Assembly (NCBI GenBank): GCA_030704615.1
Contig: CM060733.1
Span: 72,910,001 to 72,974,000 of the forward strand
Direction of reading: 5' to 3'
DNA: 64,000 bases
Source of the DNA: Takakia lepidozioides
Taxonomy: Eukaryota; Streptophyta; Takakiopsida; Takakiales; Takakiaceae
Every line of letters begins with the position of its first letter. Within the stretch, counting starts at the first letter, position 1. Under the pieces are notes generated by a model. That model worked only from the letters and a program-made list of their open reading frames with translations. It made no database searches and was not told the origin of the DNA. Position numbers and translations under genes: made by a program. Of this stretch, positions 23,515-36,500 are shown in pieces.

Positions 23515-24180
23515 AGATGTTTTGGTTCTGTAGGCACGACATAATGACTTGGGGAATGATCCAAACTGCAACAAAAAAATCAAATATAACCCAAATCAAT
23601 AAATGGTTGAAAACATTACGCGAATCCAAAAATTCGCCCACCGGCATTGACGACGACTTGTACGAGTTTGCAAATGCAACTCAGTCATCCAAAAACATTA
23701 ACCTCAATACAAAAATCCAAAATTGAGAGAAAATTCCAAAACCGAATCAATGGATGTCACAGTTGACAACAATTACGATGTAGATCCTGATATCGTTCAT
23801 AATGGAGATCAACATCAAATAGCTAAATATCGTTTCATAGATCCACAAAATCACCATCTCATTCGATGGGAAAAAAACAAACATTAATGTATGTGGGAGG
23901 TGCTGCCGGAACTGGAAAGACAGAAATAATTAAAGCAATCCAAACGTACTTCCTAAAAACCAAGAGACCCCAATACTGAAAATCGGTGCTACACAAGCAA
24001 ACGCCGCAACCTCATAGGAGGATCACCATCCACGCTCGGGTGGGCGACTAAAATCTAAGTCAGGAGGACACTAAGAAGTTCGTCAACACGAATGTCAACG
24101 ACATCACACTAAAGTCCATAAAACGATTCGTCTGGGCAGAATACGCATATTTGGCTGGTGGGGCTCCTTCTCGAATGCAC
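23515..24180 (+). pseudogene. Helitron-type (PIF1-like) helicase remnant
   Basis: At about 23898-23975 the + strand encodes VGGAAGTGKTEIIKAIQTYF, a Walker A motif in the context typical of PIF1-like helicases. About 30 codons later follows KIGATQANAATS and, after a frameshift, a GGSPSTLGW segment, which matches the second helicase motif region of Helitron RepHel proteins (ATxxAAxNIGGSTIHS type). A decayed coding trace precedes it from about 23515. Several stops and frameshifts interrupt the frame, and neither the Rep nuclease nor the 3' hairpin end is visible. A host PIF1 pseudogene cannot be excluded, but the transposon setting favours a Helitron. Confidence 0.65.
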
Positions 24181-26400
24181 TAACTGATTTCGCCTCCTCC
24201 TATCCACTGTAGTGACATGGTCTGTCAACTTACTGTTCCCTTCGCTGTGCTCTCTAGCTATGTTCATGGAGTCGCCGCTCAACTGTTTCCAAGCGTCATG
24301 ACCAGTTGCGTTCTATCCATGAACTTCACACCCATAGTCACATTCCCCACGAAATAGTACACGATTTTTGTTTCGGCGTGAGAACTATGCGAGCGGATAC
24401 GCCGTGGCTCGTGTCTGTACGACTCAGTTGCTGCTGTAAAACAGCTCAAGAGTATCTGAGGTACATAGACCACGACTCTCTCATGGCGCGGAAATGTAGC
24501 TCTCGCTAAGCACATCCACGTCCTGAAAGTGCTACCACAAAGGGAGCTCGAAGGATGAAAGTGCAAAGATTCAGGTCGAACCATCATCACGCCCCCTCGA
24601 GATTCACACATCACCCATCAATGACAAAAGACACATTGGGGAGACAAATGGCGCTCAGCGTACAAACCGTTAGTTCGATACCAGATGGATATAACGAGTG
24701 TCAATCACACACGGCACATTGAGACATCAGGAACCAACGATCACACACAACAGTCTCAACTCACGCCAACACGCACATTCAACACCACTAACGTGTCACA
24801 CACACTTCTACAAATCGGTCTTCCAGCAACACATGCAGTACTCCAGCAACGTACACGCTACAAGTACAATGAACACCTCTTACACACACTCCATAAAAAA
24901 AGAAAAAAACAAAAAACGTGTTTTCCACATACACAAGTGTAGAATTCCGTACACCAAATAATGCACACACACACAACCTAAACTAAACACCTCCTATGAA
25001 GTACCACAAACAGACAACTACAAAAAACACCACGCCGCGACGAGTTCCAAGCGAACCGACATAACCGTGCCGGGGTGGAACCACACCACACCGGCTGTCA
25101 TGTTTGAGATTGTACAAAGGAATGACAGTCCTGGCTAACCGAAGAATAGAGGGCTTGTATGTAACAGTCGGACAAATAGGGAAGGATTTCAACAACGACA
25201 TTGGTTGGACGGGAAATAAGTGGAGCACCGGCCAAATCACAAATGAATCGACGGCGGGTATCAGTCAGTCAACACCAACATTGAGCAACATAGATTAGAA
25301 ACTCCCAAAACGTATGCCCATCACACCGCGTTTCAATAACATGCGAGTCACCACACGGAGGATGAACTGAAAAACCAAGATTCAAAAGCAACAGACATCA
25401 ATTGCTCATGATACCCGCCGGCCAATGACTACAAGCCAAGCAAAACTTGCGACAGGAAAAATCGACTTACAAAAACCACCAGAGAACACCCCTTACATCC
25501 ATAGACAATTCACGTCACATGGGCCTACGATTTTAGGACGGTGTCCCTTACAAGAACCTTGCACGCATGCGCCAACACCTTACCTCGAACGCTTACTCCG
25601 CCGAGGAATAGTGATAGGTCGGGAAATTAACCGTCACGAAGACAAGCTGTGTGCGAATCAAAACAGTCGGCCACAGGCGCACAATATTCATGGCTCCACA
25701 AGCCGATTGTAATGTCCCAAAACAAAAATCACACAAGACCACGAACACAGCAAGCACGGTGAATACAAACCTTGCCGCCCAACAAAAGCCGCTCCAACCC
25801 CGACACACAGACAACGTACGGAGAATAAAAATCAGCCACAAATTCTGAAGCCGAACAACACCACACCACACCGATACAATGAATATGAAAACCAAACTTG
25901 CTCATACAGAATTATCTCTCCACACACCGCTCGAAATCAAGAAACGACGAAGACGAAAGTCGAAAAACGACACAAAAAACACCTCACGGATTTCTCGTCG
26001 CACGGTCATTCATATCTCATCTGAGCGGATCTAAAAAAACCAGTGCGGATTAGTTAGCACTTGCGCACTCCATCCCTTACTGCCCGTGCATACCATCTGA
26101 TACCTCGAGCGGAGCGTTAACTTCCAAAAACGGCACAGGTCAAATATATAAACACTAGTATTTAATACTTATCTGTATCATCGATCACCTGTCCTTCCTA
26201 AACGTGTGCATCCTTCCAAGTTCTCCTGAGGGAAATCCTCTACTTGTCTTGATGTCCGTCGTGTCTTAACACGCTTTGTTCTCATTCTCAGACTAGGACT
26301 CTCGGCTCCCCACTCTGTGGTCGTCAATGCTCGCGACAGAAGTAGTTAAACCTGCAGCTTCGAGGAAACATCACCGACATAAGGCCGCACTAGAAATGAG
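24181..26400. other. No gene recognised
   Basis: Many CACA-rich tracts, short open frames without domains, no tandem repeat of note. Probably decayed transposon sequence, possibly the rest of the Helitron. No CTRR-type end with a preceding hairpin could be assigned. Confidence 0.4.
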
Positions 26401-28567
26401 GTGATCGGTGACAGAAGAGTACATGGCTCAGAGCTTACAGACAAGGGCGCAGAAGCTGACAACAGGAACTGTAACACATGGTCTGTTGGAAAAGGAAAAG
26501 CGTAGAAGGCAACTGAGGGGAAGAAAGGAGAGGAGCAGCAGGGACCCAAGGGATGAGGAAGAAGGGCAAAGAGCAGGGACAAGGCGAGAAGACCAGGGAA
26601 GGAAGAAATAAGCAAAGGAGACAAAGCAGGGGAAGCCAGGAGGGCAAGTGGAGAAAGAAGGATGTAACGTACATAACAAATAGAGTTGGAGAGGGCAGTA
26701 CATCAGAGAGAAAGGACTGACAATGAGCGACACTGACAAAAGAGCTACTCACAACTGCTCTAGAGGCCACTGCATTAGAAGTTAAGATCACAGGGAAGAG
26801 ATGTATGAGGGCAGAAGCTGAGATAATAGAGCAAGCGAAACTCTTGTTGATATGAAGAATACAACAGTCGCAATGAGAGTACTTTCAAACAATACAGACA
26901 GTTGAGGCTGACTAGGAGAGGTACATCCTGGAGTGGCAACCAAACAGTCATGGTTAATAGAAATGACTCTCTGTGGCTTGGAAGGAAGCCAATAATCTGG
27001 CTGCTGCCTATGCGGCCCGGTTTGAACCTCATGCGAAGCGCATGGAGGCTTTACAGCAGCAGTTAGATGTGTACAGACTCACGGAGGAGCAGACTCTCAG
27101 GGGTGCTACACAGGACTTGGTGATAACCACCTTATGCAGGTCTGTGAGCACAAGGGCCGGTAGAAGGCAAAGCAACCACGAAAGCTCACCCAGGGCAAAT
27201 GAACGAGCTCAGATTGCAGGTGCAGAACATTGTTGCCACAACTACTATATATAATGTCTATAGTAGGATAGCGGAGCTACAACATGAGATGTGGAAGCCT
27301 GCAGACCCCTGGATGACCTGAGTTCAAATATTGTCAGAGAGTCTTTGTTCCTGAGGAGCAGCTATGGCTACTTATTTACATGCAGGACTCTAATTTTCAG
27401 TCTTCTCGGCAGGAGATGCCAGTGGTAGAAGGGCCAGTGGTACCATACCCCAGCAGATGGCCTTGCATGTAGTGACCCTGTTGTTACTACAGCTACAGCC
27501 AACCACAAGCCTGAGGTATGGGGGGATGCTGCTTTTAACCCACCTAGACTCCTGCTGCACGGGAGTACAGTCGGGCTATGATTATGCCCTTCAACCAAAT
27601 TCCCATGGTGCTGTATTGGCTTGGAAGGAATTAGTCCTCCGCAATCGTTGGCACATTACTACCAGATCATGCGCATTTGGTTGCCGGTGCAACTCGACTA
27701 AGTTTTCTTCCGAACAATCGACCCATTGAGGATCAATCACTTTTCGAGGATGGTTCTGAGAACAGGTACCATGCTGAAGGAATTAATTGCCTTCCAGGTT
27801 GTACATGGGTACATTTATACCAAGACCAAGGAGGTATATATGTATTGTCATGGGCTGTGGATTATACTATGCTGCTTGTTTCTTGCACGTTATCACATTG
27901 ACAGCAGAGGAGGCATCACACGATTTTGAGTTATCCAGTGGGGATCCATTGGGTCTTACCTTCAATGCCACCTCATATGTACTATATGATGCAAAGTTAT
28001 GATGCAGAAGAATTCCCAACTTCGTTCATGTTTAATTCGGCTTGGAACAATTTGACAACACAGAAATTCGGCCTGAGGATATTTTCTTTAAGGGACATGA
28101 AGCCTGGAAATACTACACTGTTCCAAAGTCATGGCATACCTCTCACTATACGGATAGGAGTTCAGGTGTTCACTAATTTTGTCTGCAAGCGCTTACAGCA
28201 AGTTATACAGTTTAAACTTCCAGACATGGTGGGACAACATTGTATGCCCCAGAGAATTCCAGTTAGAGTTCGACCGTTAAAACACCTCAGGGGGGACGAG
28301 GATTCTGATACAACTGTTTCTTCAGCGGACTCTTTTGACATGGCAGAGGACTATGCAATTCAGATGGCAGAGAAGAAGCGACGGGGGTCTCCTATGCCTG
28401 AAAGATTACCTCGATATCAGCCTCCAGAGGGACTGACATATCCAGGTAGTGTTCAATCATCTCCGTCAACCAGTGACAGACCTCGGGCTCGCACACAGAG
28501 TCCTTCACGAGACTCTCAACGTCAGAAGGGTGCTCGCTCACAAAGGTTTGCTAATCCCAAACAGTAA
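26400..28567 (+). pseudogene. Gag-like ORF of the gag-only LTR family, copy 2
   Basis: A series of + strand frames ends at the stop at 28565-28567, 38 bases before an LTR. They include a coiled-coil-like stretch near 26990-27110 (AAYAARFEPHAKRMEALQQQ), a segment with GTMLKELIAFQVVHGYIYTK near 27770-27830, and the open frame 27926-28567. The last ends in a conserved tail: FKLPDMVGQHC, SFDMAEDYAIQMAEKKRRGS and a Ser/Pro/Arg-rich end. The same tail occurs on the minus strand at 41.9-42.5 kb, which shows it was a real protein. I recognise no known domain, and no protease, RT or integrase lies between it and the LTR. Frameshifts at about 27.25, 27.7 and 27.93 kb break it. Confidence 0.75.
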
Positions 28568-28588
28568 ACCGTGAGGACACGGCTTTTT

Positions 28589-28860
28589 GAGAGGGGAAGG
28601 GGTAATGTTAGAGGACTGCTTGGGACTTAGACGCTTTTACGGGATCTGTGGGGTACCCTTAATTTTTACACAAACTGAGACCAACAGAAGCCTTAGGGGT
28701 GACAACAATAGGCTTTAGGGGGGAGAGACACAGCCAACACAGCCCGTCACAGCCACACAGCCAGTCACAGCCCGACACAGCCCGACACAACCCAACACAG
28801 TCGCACAACCAATCACAGCCCGACACAGCCCGTCACAGCTCGACACAGTCGCGCGGCTTT
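28589..28860 (+). mobile_element. Polypurine tract and truncated 3' LTR, copy 2
   Basis: GAGAGGGGAAGGGGTAA (28589-28605) is the polypurine tract. The LTR begins TGTTAGAGGACTGC at 28606 and matches the 21218 LTR start. Its CACAGCCCGTCACAGCC minisatellite occupies about 28736-28850. The LTR breaks off near 28860, where PPR pseudogene sequence begins; only about 255 of the roughly 940 bp remain. Confidence 0.82.
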
Positions 28861-28880
28861 TACTCACCCATCCCTTCGGG

Positions 28881-30200
28881 GGTGAAGCCCAACCATATCA
28901 GATTTGTTTGTGTTTGCAATGCGTGTGCAAGCTTGGCAGCCCTGGAAAAGGGCAAAGAGGTGCATGGTTGCATTACCAAAGCTGGAATTGTACCAGATGT
29001 GATTCTGAACAATACCCTCGTAGACATGTATGCCAAATGTGGGAGCATCGAGGATGTGGAGGTAGTGTTCAACAATATGGCTGAACGAGATTTGGTGTCA
29101 TGGAACGCCATGCTTGTAGGATATGCACAGTAGGGGTGCGGGATGGAGGCCTGGGGGAAGGGGTGAAGCCCGACCACATCACGTTTGTGTGCGTTTGCAA
29201 TGCGTGTGCAAGCCTGGCAGCCCTGCAAAAGGGCAAAGAGGTTCATGTGGACATCATCAAAGCTGGAATTGTACCAAATGTCATTCTGGACACTGTCCTG
29301 GTTCACTTGTATGCGAAATGTGACTGCAATGAGGATGCAAAGGGAGTATTTAACAATATGGCTGAATAAAATGTGGTGTCGTGGAATGCGATGATCGCAG
29401 GATATGCCCAGCATGGTTGTCATAGGGAGGTCCTGCAACTATTTGAAGGAATGCAAAAGAAAGGCTTGAAGCCGGACAATATCACCTTTATATGTGTTCT
29501 CTCTGCCTGCAGCCACACTGACGCTACTTCGATTCCTTGAGTGAAGATCATGGTATCAATCTGACAGTAAAGCACTTTGGCTGCATGGTGGACCTTCTTG
29601 GACGTGCAACTGGATGAGGCAGTGGACCTGATTAATAAAATGCCAATCAATCCAGATGTTGTGGTGTGGAAGGCCTTGCTTGGTGCCTGCAGAATCCATG
29701 GCAATGTGGAGATGGCTGAATGTGTGGCAACATCTATCCTCAAGTGGGATGAACAAGATGCCAAGACTTATGTGGTGCTATATCAAACATCCATGCTGCA
29801 GCTGGCAGGTGGGATGATACTGCAAAGGTGAGAAGAATGATGAAGGTCAGAGGGGTTAGAAAGGAGCCAGATGACAAGTTGCATCCCATAATTAAGGAAA
29901 TCCATGCTAAACTGAGAAGATTGTCTGGGCAAATGAAGGAGGCGGGGTATGTGCCTGACACACGCTTTTTATTGCATGATGTGGAGGAAAAGAATTTTCT
30001 CTTAGCCACCACAGTGAGAAGCTGGCCATTGGTTTTGGGCTGATCGGCACGACTCATCAAGAATCTTCGAGTGTGTGGAGACTGCCACAGCTCCACCAAA
30101 TTCATCTCAAAGATTGTTGCCCGAGCAATTGTTGTATGGGATGCTAACTACTTTCCACCACTTTGAAGATGGGATTTGTTCTTGTGGTGATTACTGGTGA
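28881..30200 (+). pseudogene. DYW-type pentatricopeptide repeat pseudogene
   Basis: A PLS-class PPR protein of the kind that edits organellar RNA. Two similar repeat pairs are visible (GVKPNHIRFVCVCNACASL at 28883 and GVKPDHITFVCVCNACASL at 29162, each followed by a YAKCG-type repeat), then [18 protein letters not shown], an E-type domain (INPDVVVWKALLGACRIHGN), and a DYW deaminase domain. That domain retains, in shifted frames, the zinc-site HHSEKLAIGFGL near 30010-30040, [13 protein letters not shown] near 30067-30105, and the terminal CSCGDYW followed by a stop at 30198-30200. At least three frameshifts and several stops (after GYAQ near 29132, after NNMAE at 29367, near 29540) break it, so it is not functional. 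Upstream repeats are missing: the sequence starts at the LTR remnant. Confidence 0.92.
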
Positions 30201-30904
30201 AAGGATGTTTTCTTGGAAAGATGCTAGTGTCTTGCTTCATTCATTGATCTGTATAGCTACTCAGACCATCCACCATTTCCTGATAGCGGGGTTTACCCGG
30301 CATACGTAGGAAGTCAGCCCACAATTGCACTTGACTGAAGGGGTGATTTGTGACTGATTCTGATGACAGTGGATGGAAATCAGAGTGCTGTCCTAATTCT
30401 AGGTTTGGGTGGTGGAGCTTCTCCAAAGCTTGAAGATGGAAGAGAATACGAATTTTAATGAGCTTGATGAGAGGGGCAGCCCTGTGCACAAGTTTGTACA
30501 GCATCTTAAATTTGGACATGTTTGTTTGTTTCTCGTGGTGTGGCTTTGGATGGAGCCCTTGATGAACTCACATGAATATTGTCAAAAGCTAGCATTAACC
30601 TACCAAGATCCAATCCCACGGTGGATGCTTGAAAGTTCATATAGTGAATGGAAAGGTATTTGGGTATGTTGATATTGATTGATGCGACTTGTAAAAATTG
30701 AACATTGAAATGCAGATCCACCATTTTTCTTCCAAAAAAAAACAAAACATGGGATCTCAGCATGTAACAGAGTGGGGATGACCCACCCTTTTTTTTGTGA
30801 AAAATTGATCGTAGTTCTCAGAATTCGTCGCTAGTAGTGCGGAGCAACGCGAAGCCCTAGTGACTTTAAATACAAAACATGACACGGTCTGCATGAAATA
30901 ACAT

Positions 30905-31020
30905 GGGTAGTGTAGTGGTTAGGAGTAGTCTTTGTGGCCCCATGAGGCAGGGGTCAAATTCCTTTTCCCGCTCTCCCCCTCACAGCTATTACTTTGTTTT
31001 TTTGTTTTTTTTTTTAAATC
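30905..31020 (+). mobile_element. tRNA-derived SINE-like element
   Basis: GGGTAGTGTAGTGGTTAGG (A-box form) and, about 31 bases on, GGGTCAAATTCC (B-box form) are the two internal RNA polymerase III boxes of a tRNA head. The body is short and ends in a T-rich tract at about 30990-31015. A second B-box-like GGCTCGAATTCCC lies at 31111. Confidence 0.6.
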
Positions 31021-33135
31021 TCTCTACTACATCCACACACCGTGTTTTCTAGTTTCTACCTGTGTGTGCCTTATCTTGAATTTGGCATTCACTGGAGCTA
31101 TAGGCAATGGCAAGAGAGAGGCTCGAATTCCCACCACACTTTTTCGTGAAGTACACACTTGCAAATATACATATAAGCCCCCCCACCTCCCCTTCCTGCT
31201 CCCTCTCTCTCTCTAGAGAAACTGAGATTGAGGGTGACTGAGCGGGATAGGCACATGGAAACCAAGAGACTGAGAGGCTGAAACAAATATGCAGAAAAGA
31301 GACCCTACCACACCACTCTGGTTGTACCCATATTCACCCTATTCCCAACAACTGAATCGTGATCCCCATCAGCCATTCATGAATAGCAGCCTTGTCTTCA
31401 ATCGAATGGCTTTATACTAATGAAACATCACAATCTACTGTCCGTATATGGCGAACCCCCACATCTGAAGCCATACCCAAATATGACACCGAAGCAGGAC
31501 TATAGGTTAGTTTTCCCACTATCTACTCATGGTTTAAAACTGAAAACAAATGCAGTAAGCAAGAATTTGATAAGGACATGAGCTGCCGCTGCTCATAGAC
31601 AACGATCATTCATCACTCAAATACCAATTGCTACCTATGATAGCTTTCCTGAGCTAGAGCTCGAGTCAGCCGTGTAATCTCCCAAATCCCAATGCCAAAA
31701 CCATGCAGCCAGTGCCCTAATGTCAACTGGAAATTAGTTTCACCATCTTGGCTCGTAATCAATCACTACAGGCTGCCGCAGCAACTAAGTATCAAGGATG
31801 AAAAGAACAGCTGCCTCACTAGATGGAAACCCATCTTCAAGGAATCAAAACATAACCCATGGATCAGTCTCCCTTGCTTCAGTTCATAGTTAATTGCTGC
31901 AGACCAACCAGCCCATCTACCGAGAGTATAGCCGCACCAAGGATGATTGACCTAAAGTGGAGATGCCAAATTAGTGACTACGATAATACCCATGGAATCG
32001 ACCAGACATCAGCCACAAGTTGCAGCACTTAGACCTGAATGCCCATCATCATCAGTTACCCCAAACAACCACCTTCATCTTCCTTCAATAACAATTACCA
32101 TCTCAGGTTCACACCGCTCCATGGAGCCTCCTTCTCACCATCAAATCGACTACGTCCTCCGAACCTCTCTCTCAACTATCTTATCTTCCACTACAATGCC
32201 AAAGAAAAAAAGTCTAGATTGCCTGAAGCACCAGGCTTAAATCCTATTCAACATCTACCCTGCTGCCGCCAATGTTTCCCGCCATGCCTGGGATTCTTCG
32301 CCTCCATATCTAGAAAGCTGCAGAAGCTGCGAAGAATCAAACTTATCTCATAACTCAGCCGAAACTACATAAAAGCTACGAGCTGCCAGGCATCAATTGC
32401 GTACCAGTCCATTGCTTACATCATACCTGGATTTTGTTGCATGTCACCCCAGTCCCCCTTTCCAATAAGACAGGCCCTGCAGCAAATGATGACCTGAGAA
32501 GCAAAGCTGCTTGTTGGTACAATTGTGTGAACCAACAATGCAGCTGCACCCAAGTGGGACCTAGTGCGTCTGCTATGTCGAGGCCCATCTAAGCCCAAGT
32601 GCAATCTTCTATTTACGTATCCAAGTGCATCTCCCATGTAGAGGCCCAAGTGTCCACTGTCATGTAACTTGCCCATGTGCAATATCCTATGTATCCAAGT
32701 GCGTCTCCCATGTCAAGGCTCAATTTATTTTTTTCCATTAATTTATTGAGTAGTAATATATCCATTCATTATTGATATATCTCCTGTCGAGGCTCCCTAG
32801 GTAAGCCCACTTTGCTATTTTTTACGAATTTCCAACGACCAAAAGCACTTGAAATGCCACATCTCTCACACTGTAGGTCCAAAAATCATGAGACCAAGCC
32901 GGTGCACCCCTCCTCCTCGAGGGCTTTCCAACGGTACCAAGCACCAGGGCTGGGGCCTTGCGGTTTAGGACATCTCAACGCTACAAAACAAAACAAAACA
33001 AAACAAAACAAAAAAAACAAACTGCTTCCTTCATATATTGATAAGATAAAGTTTCTTTACCGTCCGGTGAATTTACAGAGCCTATTGCTCAACACACATG
33101 CCATCAAGGGCCCAATGGATGGTTTGAAGACACAT
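31021..33135. other. Intergenic DNA without recognised gene
   Basis: Only short frames without domains. It contains a three-copy repeat at 32555-32720, a run of CAAAA units near 32985-33012 and otherwise unremarkable sequence. This lies downstream of the dehydrogenase gene, which ends at 33568 on the minus strand. Confidence 0.5.
32555..32720. repeat. Three-copy tandem repeat, about 65-75 bp
   Basis: Units built on CCAAGTGCNTCTCCCATGT followed by GAGGCCCAAGTG-type sequence, at about 32558, 32621 and 32694. A related fragment (GCCCAAGTGTCCAATGTCAT) is at the right edge of the window near 63921, so it is a dispersed repeat. Confidence 0.7.
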
Positions 33136-33139
33136 GTTG

Positions 33140-33210
33140 AAGGATTGAACCCAGGATCACCCAGGTTATGCACAAGCAAGGCACAAACACCCAACCACTG
33201 GGCTACCTGC
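33140..33210 (-). mobile_element. tRNA-derived SINE-like head, minus strand
   Basis: On the minus strand TAGCCCAGTGGTTGGG (A box, 33204-33189) is followed after about 36 bases by GGGTTCAATCC (B box, 33152-33142). Spacing fits a tRNA head. No acceptor stem or anticodon arm of a real tRNA is evident. Confidence 0.6.
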
Positions 33211-33567
33211 TCAAGTGCAATAGCATTGTAACTGGGTAGACAGAGCATCTCATGTAGGTAAGCTCCTAGGGAAGAAAGATTTGTTGGCCTAATGACAACA
33301 GGCTTCGGGTCACAAATCTCAGCGCAGTTAAGAGGCAACAATGAGCAACGAACTAGACTCTTAGGTGCAGAAATTTTGATCCAAACAACAGCTGTAAACT
33401 TCACATATGTGGGTATGCTGTGATTTGGTCCAACAAAGTACAATCACCTTTGAGGTCTCTCCATCGACCATCATATAGATAATCATATTAAACAAAATTT
33501 AACCCTTTCCTTCCAAAGACTACCAAAGTTGTATACCGGGTCATGTTGGATGAGTAAAGCAAAATCC

Positions 33568-36500
33568 TTAGGTCTTCACCATGTATTTAGCCATGACAAC
33601 ACGCATTATCTCATTGGTTCCTTCCAACAAGGTATGAACTCGCAGGTCCCGAACATATCTTTCCACCTGTGAAAAAGAGACAGTTCAGATCAGCAGAGTT
33701 TCATAATGGTTCTTCAAGTGCTCAAACCCTTGATTATCCCTACACTTACGTTCATAGAACTTTTAGAATCTAACGAGGAGAGATAGACAGAACCAGTTTG
33801 CTCTTTGCACTTTGAAAACTCGTCTTATGTACTGGGCCGTATATGACAATCCACTTGTGGGTCCGTGGAGGTCCAGCAAGTGCTGAACAAAGGAATTGCT
33901 TCACCACCTGGCTTCCAGAAATGTCATAAAAAAGGACTGCCAATTCGGAAAGAAAAGAAAGGCATATCCAGGTGCGACAATGAGAAATGGGAAGGTCCAG
34001 CAAATTTACAACAGACAATGAACCACGTCCAAGGAAAAAAAAGTAAGTCTTTGCAAGTCCAAATATGACAGAACAGAGCAGATAAAGAAATACTGTCCAG
34101 AGAACACCAAACAAATAACGACCCATCACACCTACAGCCTTGCAAAGGAATGTACCCTGTAGTCTTTCAAATAGCCATAGCCACCATGAAGCTGTAGCGC
34201 ATCATTGCACACATCATAACAAGCATCTGTTGCAAATCTGCAAGATTGGGAATTAAACTGTTGAATATAATGAGCTGCTCATCACCCATGAACAAATAAG
34301 TCTCACTTTAGCTCTGGGGGTCATCAGCACGGACAATGCTGGTTGCTGGTTGAGGCCCAGAAAGATTAAGAGAAAACCACTGAATCTTTAGTCACTCTTT
34401 GCAACACATCCTGCACGCAGTTAGAGCAGAGCAGAGCAGAGCAGAGAAAAGCACCATAGTACATTGACAGAGTTCATTAGGTAGCTTTTGGCCACCTCTT
34501 TGCCATGGCTGCAGAAGGAGTAGCCCATGGGGATTTGGAGTCAAGGGCCAAAGCTGCACTGGCGACCAGCAAGCGGGATGCCTGAACAGATGTCATCATG
34601 TCTGCTAACTTGAACTGTGTGTTCTGAAAATCGATAATTGCCTTGCCAAACTGCAACCCATAACATTTACCTCATCAGACAGCAATGCAACTAGTAGAAA
34701 ACATAGGAACCTACACACACGTATTCATTTGCACTGAGACTCCATGTTTTAATAGAACCTGCTTTGCGACCTCTTTGAGGATCTCCCTACCAGTCGCCTT
34801 TTTATCTGCTCCTGTAACTAACATTGTTTATCATGACAAAAACGGTGATTTGATGATGATCTCCTACAGCTTCAATGTGGGTTGAATCCGATAGAAAAGC
34901 CACGCTCCGGTGGAGAGTTATTCATAATTATCTAATCACTCTAGACCTTAGATAAGGTCCTAGGAGATGTGGTTAACTGCCATTTACATATTAGATCAAG
35001 GAGCCTAATGTATCCAGAAGAAGACTAGCTGAGGAAGAGTAGGTGCAATCACTATATAGAGGAGAACACAGCAGAAGGCCTTACTTGCTTGCGAGATGAC
35101 ACGTATTCTTGTGCAGCGTCCAAGCAGAACTGAGCGCCACCGACACTGCCACACATCCCACCAGAATCCATTGGCTGCCATTACCAGCTATCTCCATCAT
35201 AGATGGTTGAGAAGGTTAAGACAGCACTGAACGCTTCATTAGTGGATACCCGGTCTCATGTATCTCTAGCTAGGAAATCAGTTCCAGTAAGTTGAATACC
35301 CAAAGTGCAGAAGCCTGCCTCATTGTAATCAAATCTGCTGGAATGTTTCCATGAACTGAGTTCAATAAACATCTAGAGGCATGCACTGGGCCACTTAATC
35401 GAGCGTGCAGACCATTGTGATGTATCACCCTCATATAAACTAGGAATCATACTATCAAACTCACATTTGTTTGTCCTTCTGACAGTAATTCTAAGAAGAG
35501 TGGTAAGCACTAAGTAAAGGCAGAGGAACTTTTCTACCTGCAAGAGGCAATGTTGATGCGACCCCCATCAAGGCCTGCCATAGCTATGCTGAAACCTTGG
35601 CCCTCTTTCCCTATTAAGTTCCTTTCAGGCACTCGCACATCTTCCAAAACAACCTGACACCTCCACTCCCCCATTGTCACCAGATAACCTTGGATTAAAA
35701 CGTTGAAACCTAGCACATGCACATGGATTCTGTGTTACACAGGACAGGTGCCTAGGTGGATCTCAAGTCTCAAGCAACGTCCTATGAAAGCCCAGGAATA
35801 AGAGTGAATTCGACTTTGGAAAGCTCAACTAAAAGGATAGGCCACCAGAGATAAGAGAGTCCAGCAGATTGCATGTTTGATCCTCACATACATTCGACTG
35901 CTGGGCACTTCAACAGAAATTGCAAGACTTTGATGTGAAACTTAGATGAAAACAAATTGTTGCATAGGAAGAATGAGAGTTTAACGAACAGCTGCAGTGG
36001 GTTGAGATCGCCACCCAAGCTTGTCCTCCTGTCGGCCAAATGATAGACCCTTGGTATCCTGCATGCCAACACATCAATGTTTCTATGCCATGAATTTGAC
36101 TCACCATGAAGTTCATCAAGTGGAAATGCACTAAAATTTGATTCAATGCAGTAAACTTTCCCTCTAGTCATAAACAAGCATAAAACAACATGAGACAGAG
36201 AACTGCACCTTTTCTACTAGGAAGCAGGAAATGCCCTTGGGGCCAGGAACACCCGTGCGAGCCATCACCAAGTAGACATCACTCACACCCCCTCCACTTA
36301 TAAATGCCTGTCACACCCTCCCATTTTACCCTCTCATCAGTTCTCCTGGAACCTATGGTGGACAAAATACATACCCTCAGCTTGCATACAAGCTCCAGCA
36401 ATGTCTGATTCGTGGACCCTTTTATGAAATGACATTCAAATCTCAGCTCTCAGACACAAGAATGAGATTCATGTCGAAAAGAAAGCGTGGTTGGAAACTC

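Noticed and set aside
26427-26791. Minus-strand hydrophobic Ser/Leu/Phe-rich ORFs (about 100-118 codons)
   Set aside because: Antisense shadows of the purine-rich coding trace of the gag-only element on the + strand.
30905-30975. Functional tRNA gene
   Set aside because: Only the internal promoter boxes are recognisable; no acceptor stem pairing or clear anticodon loop. Called SINE-like.
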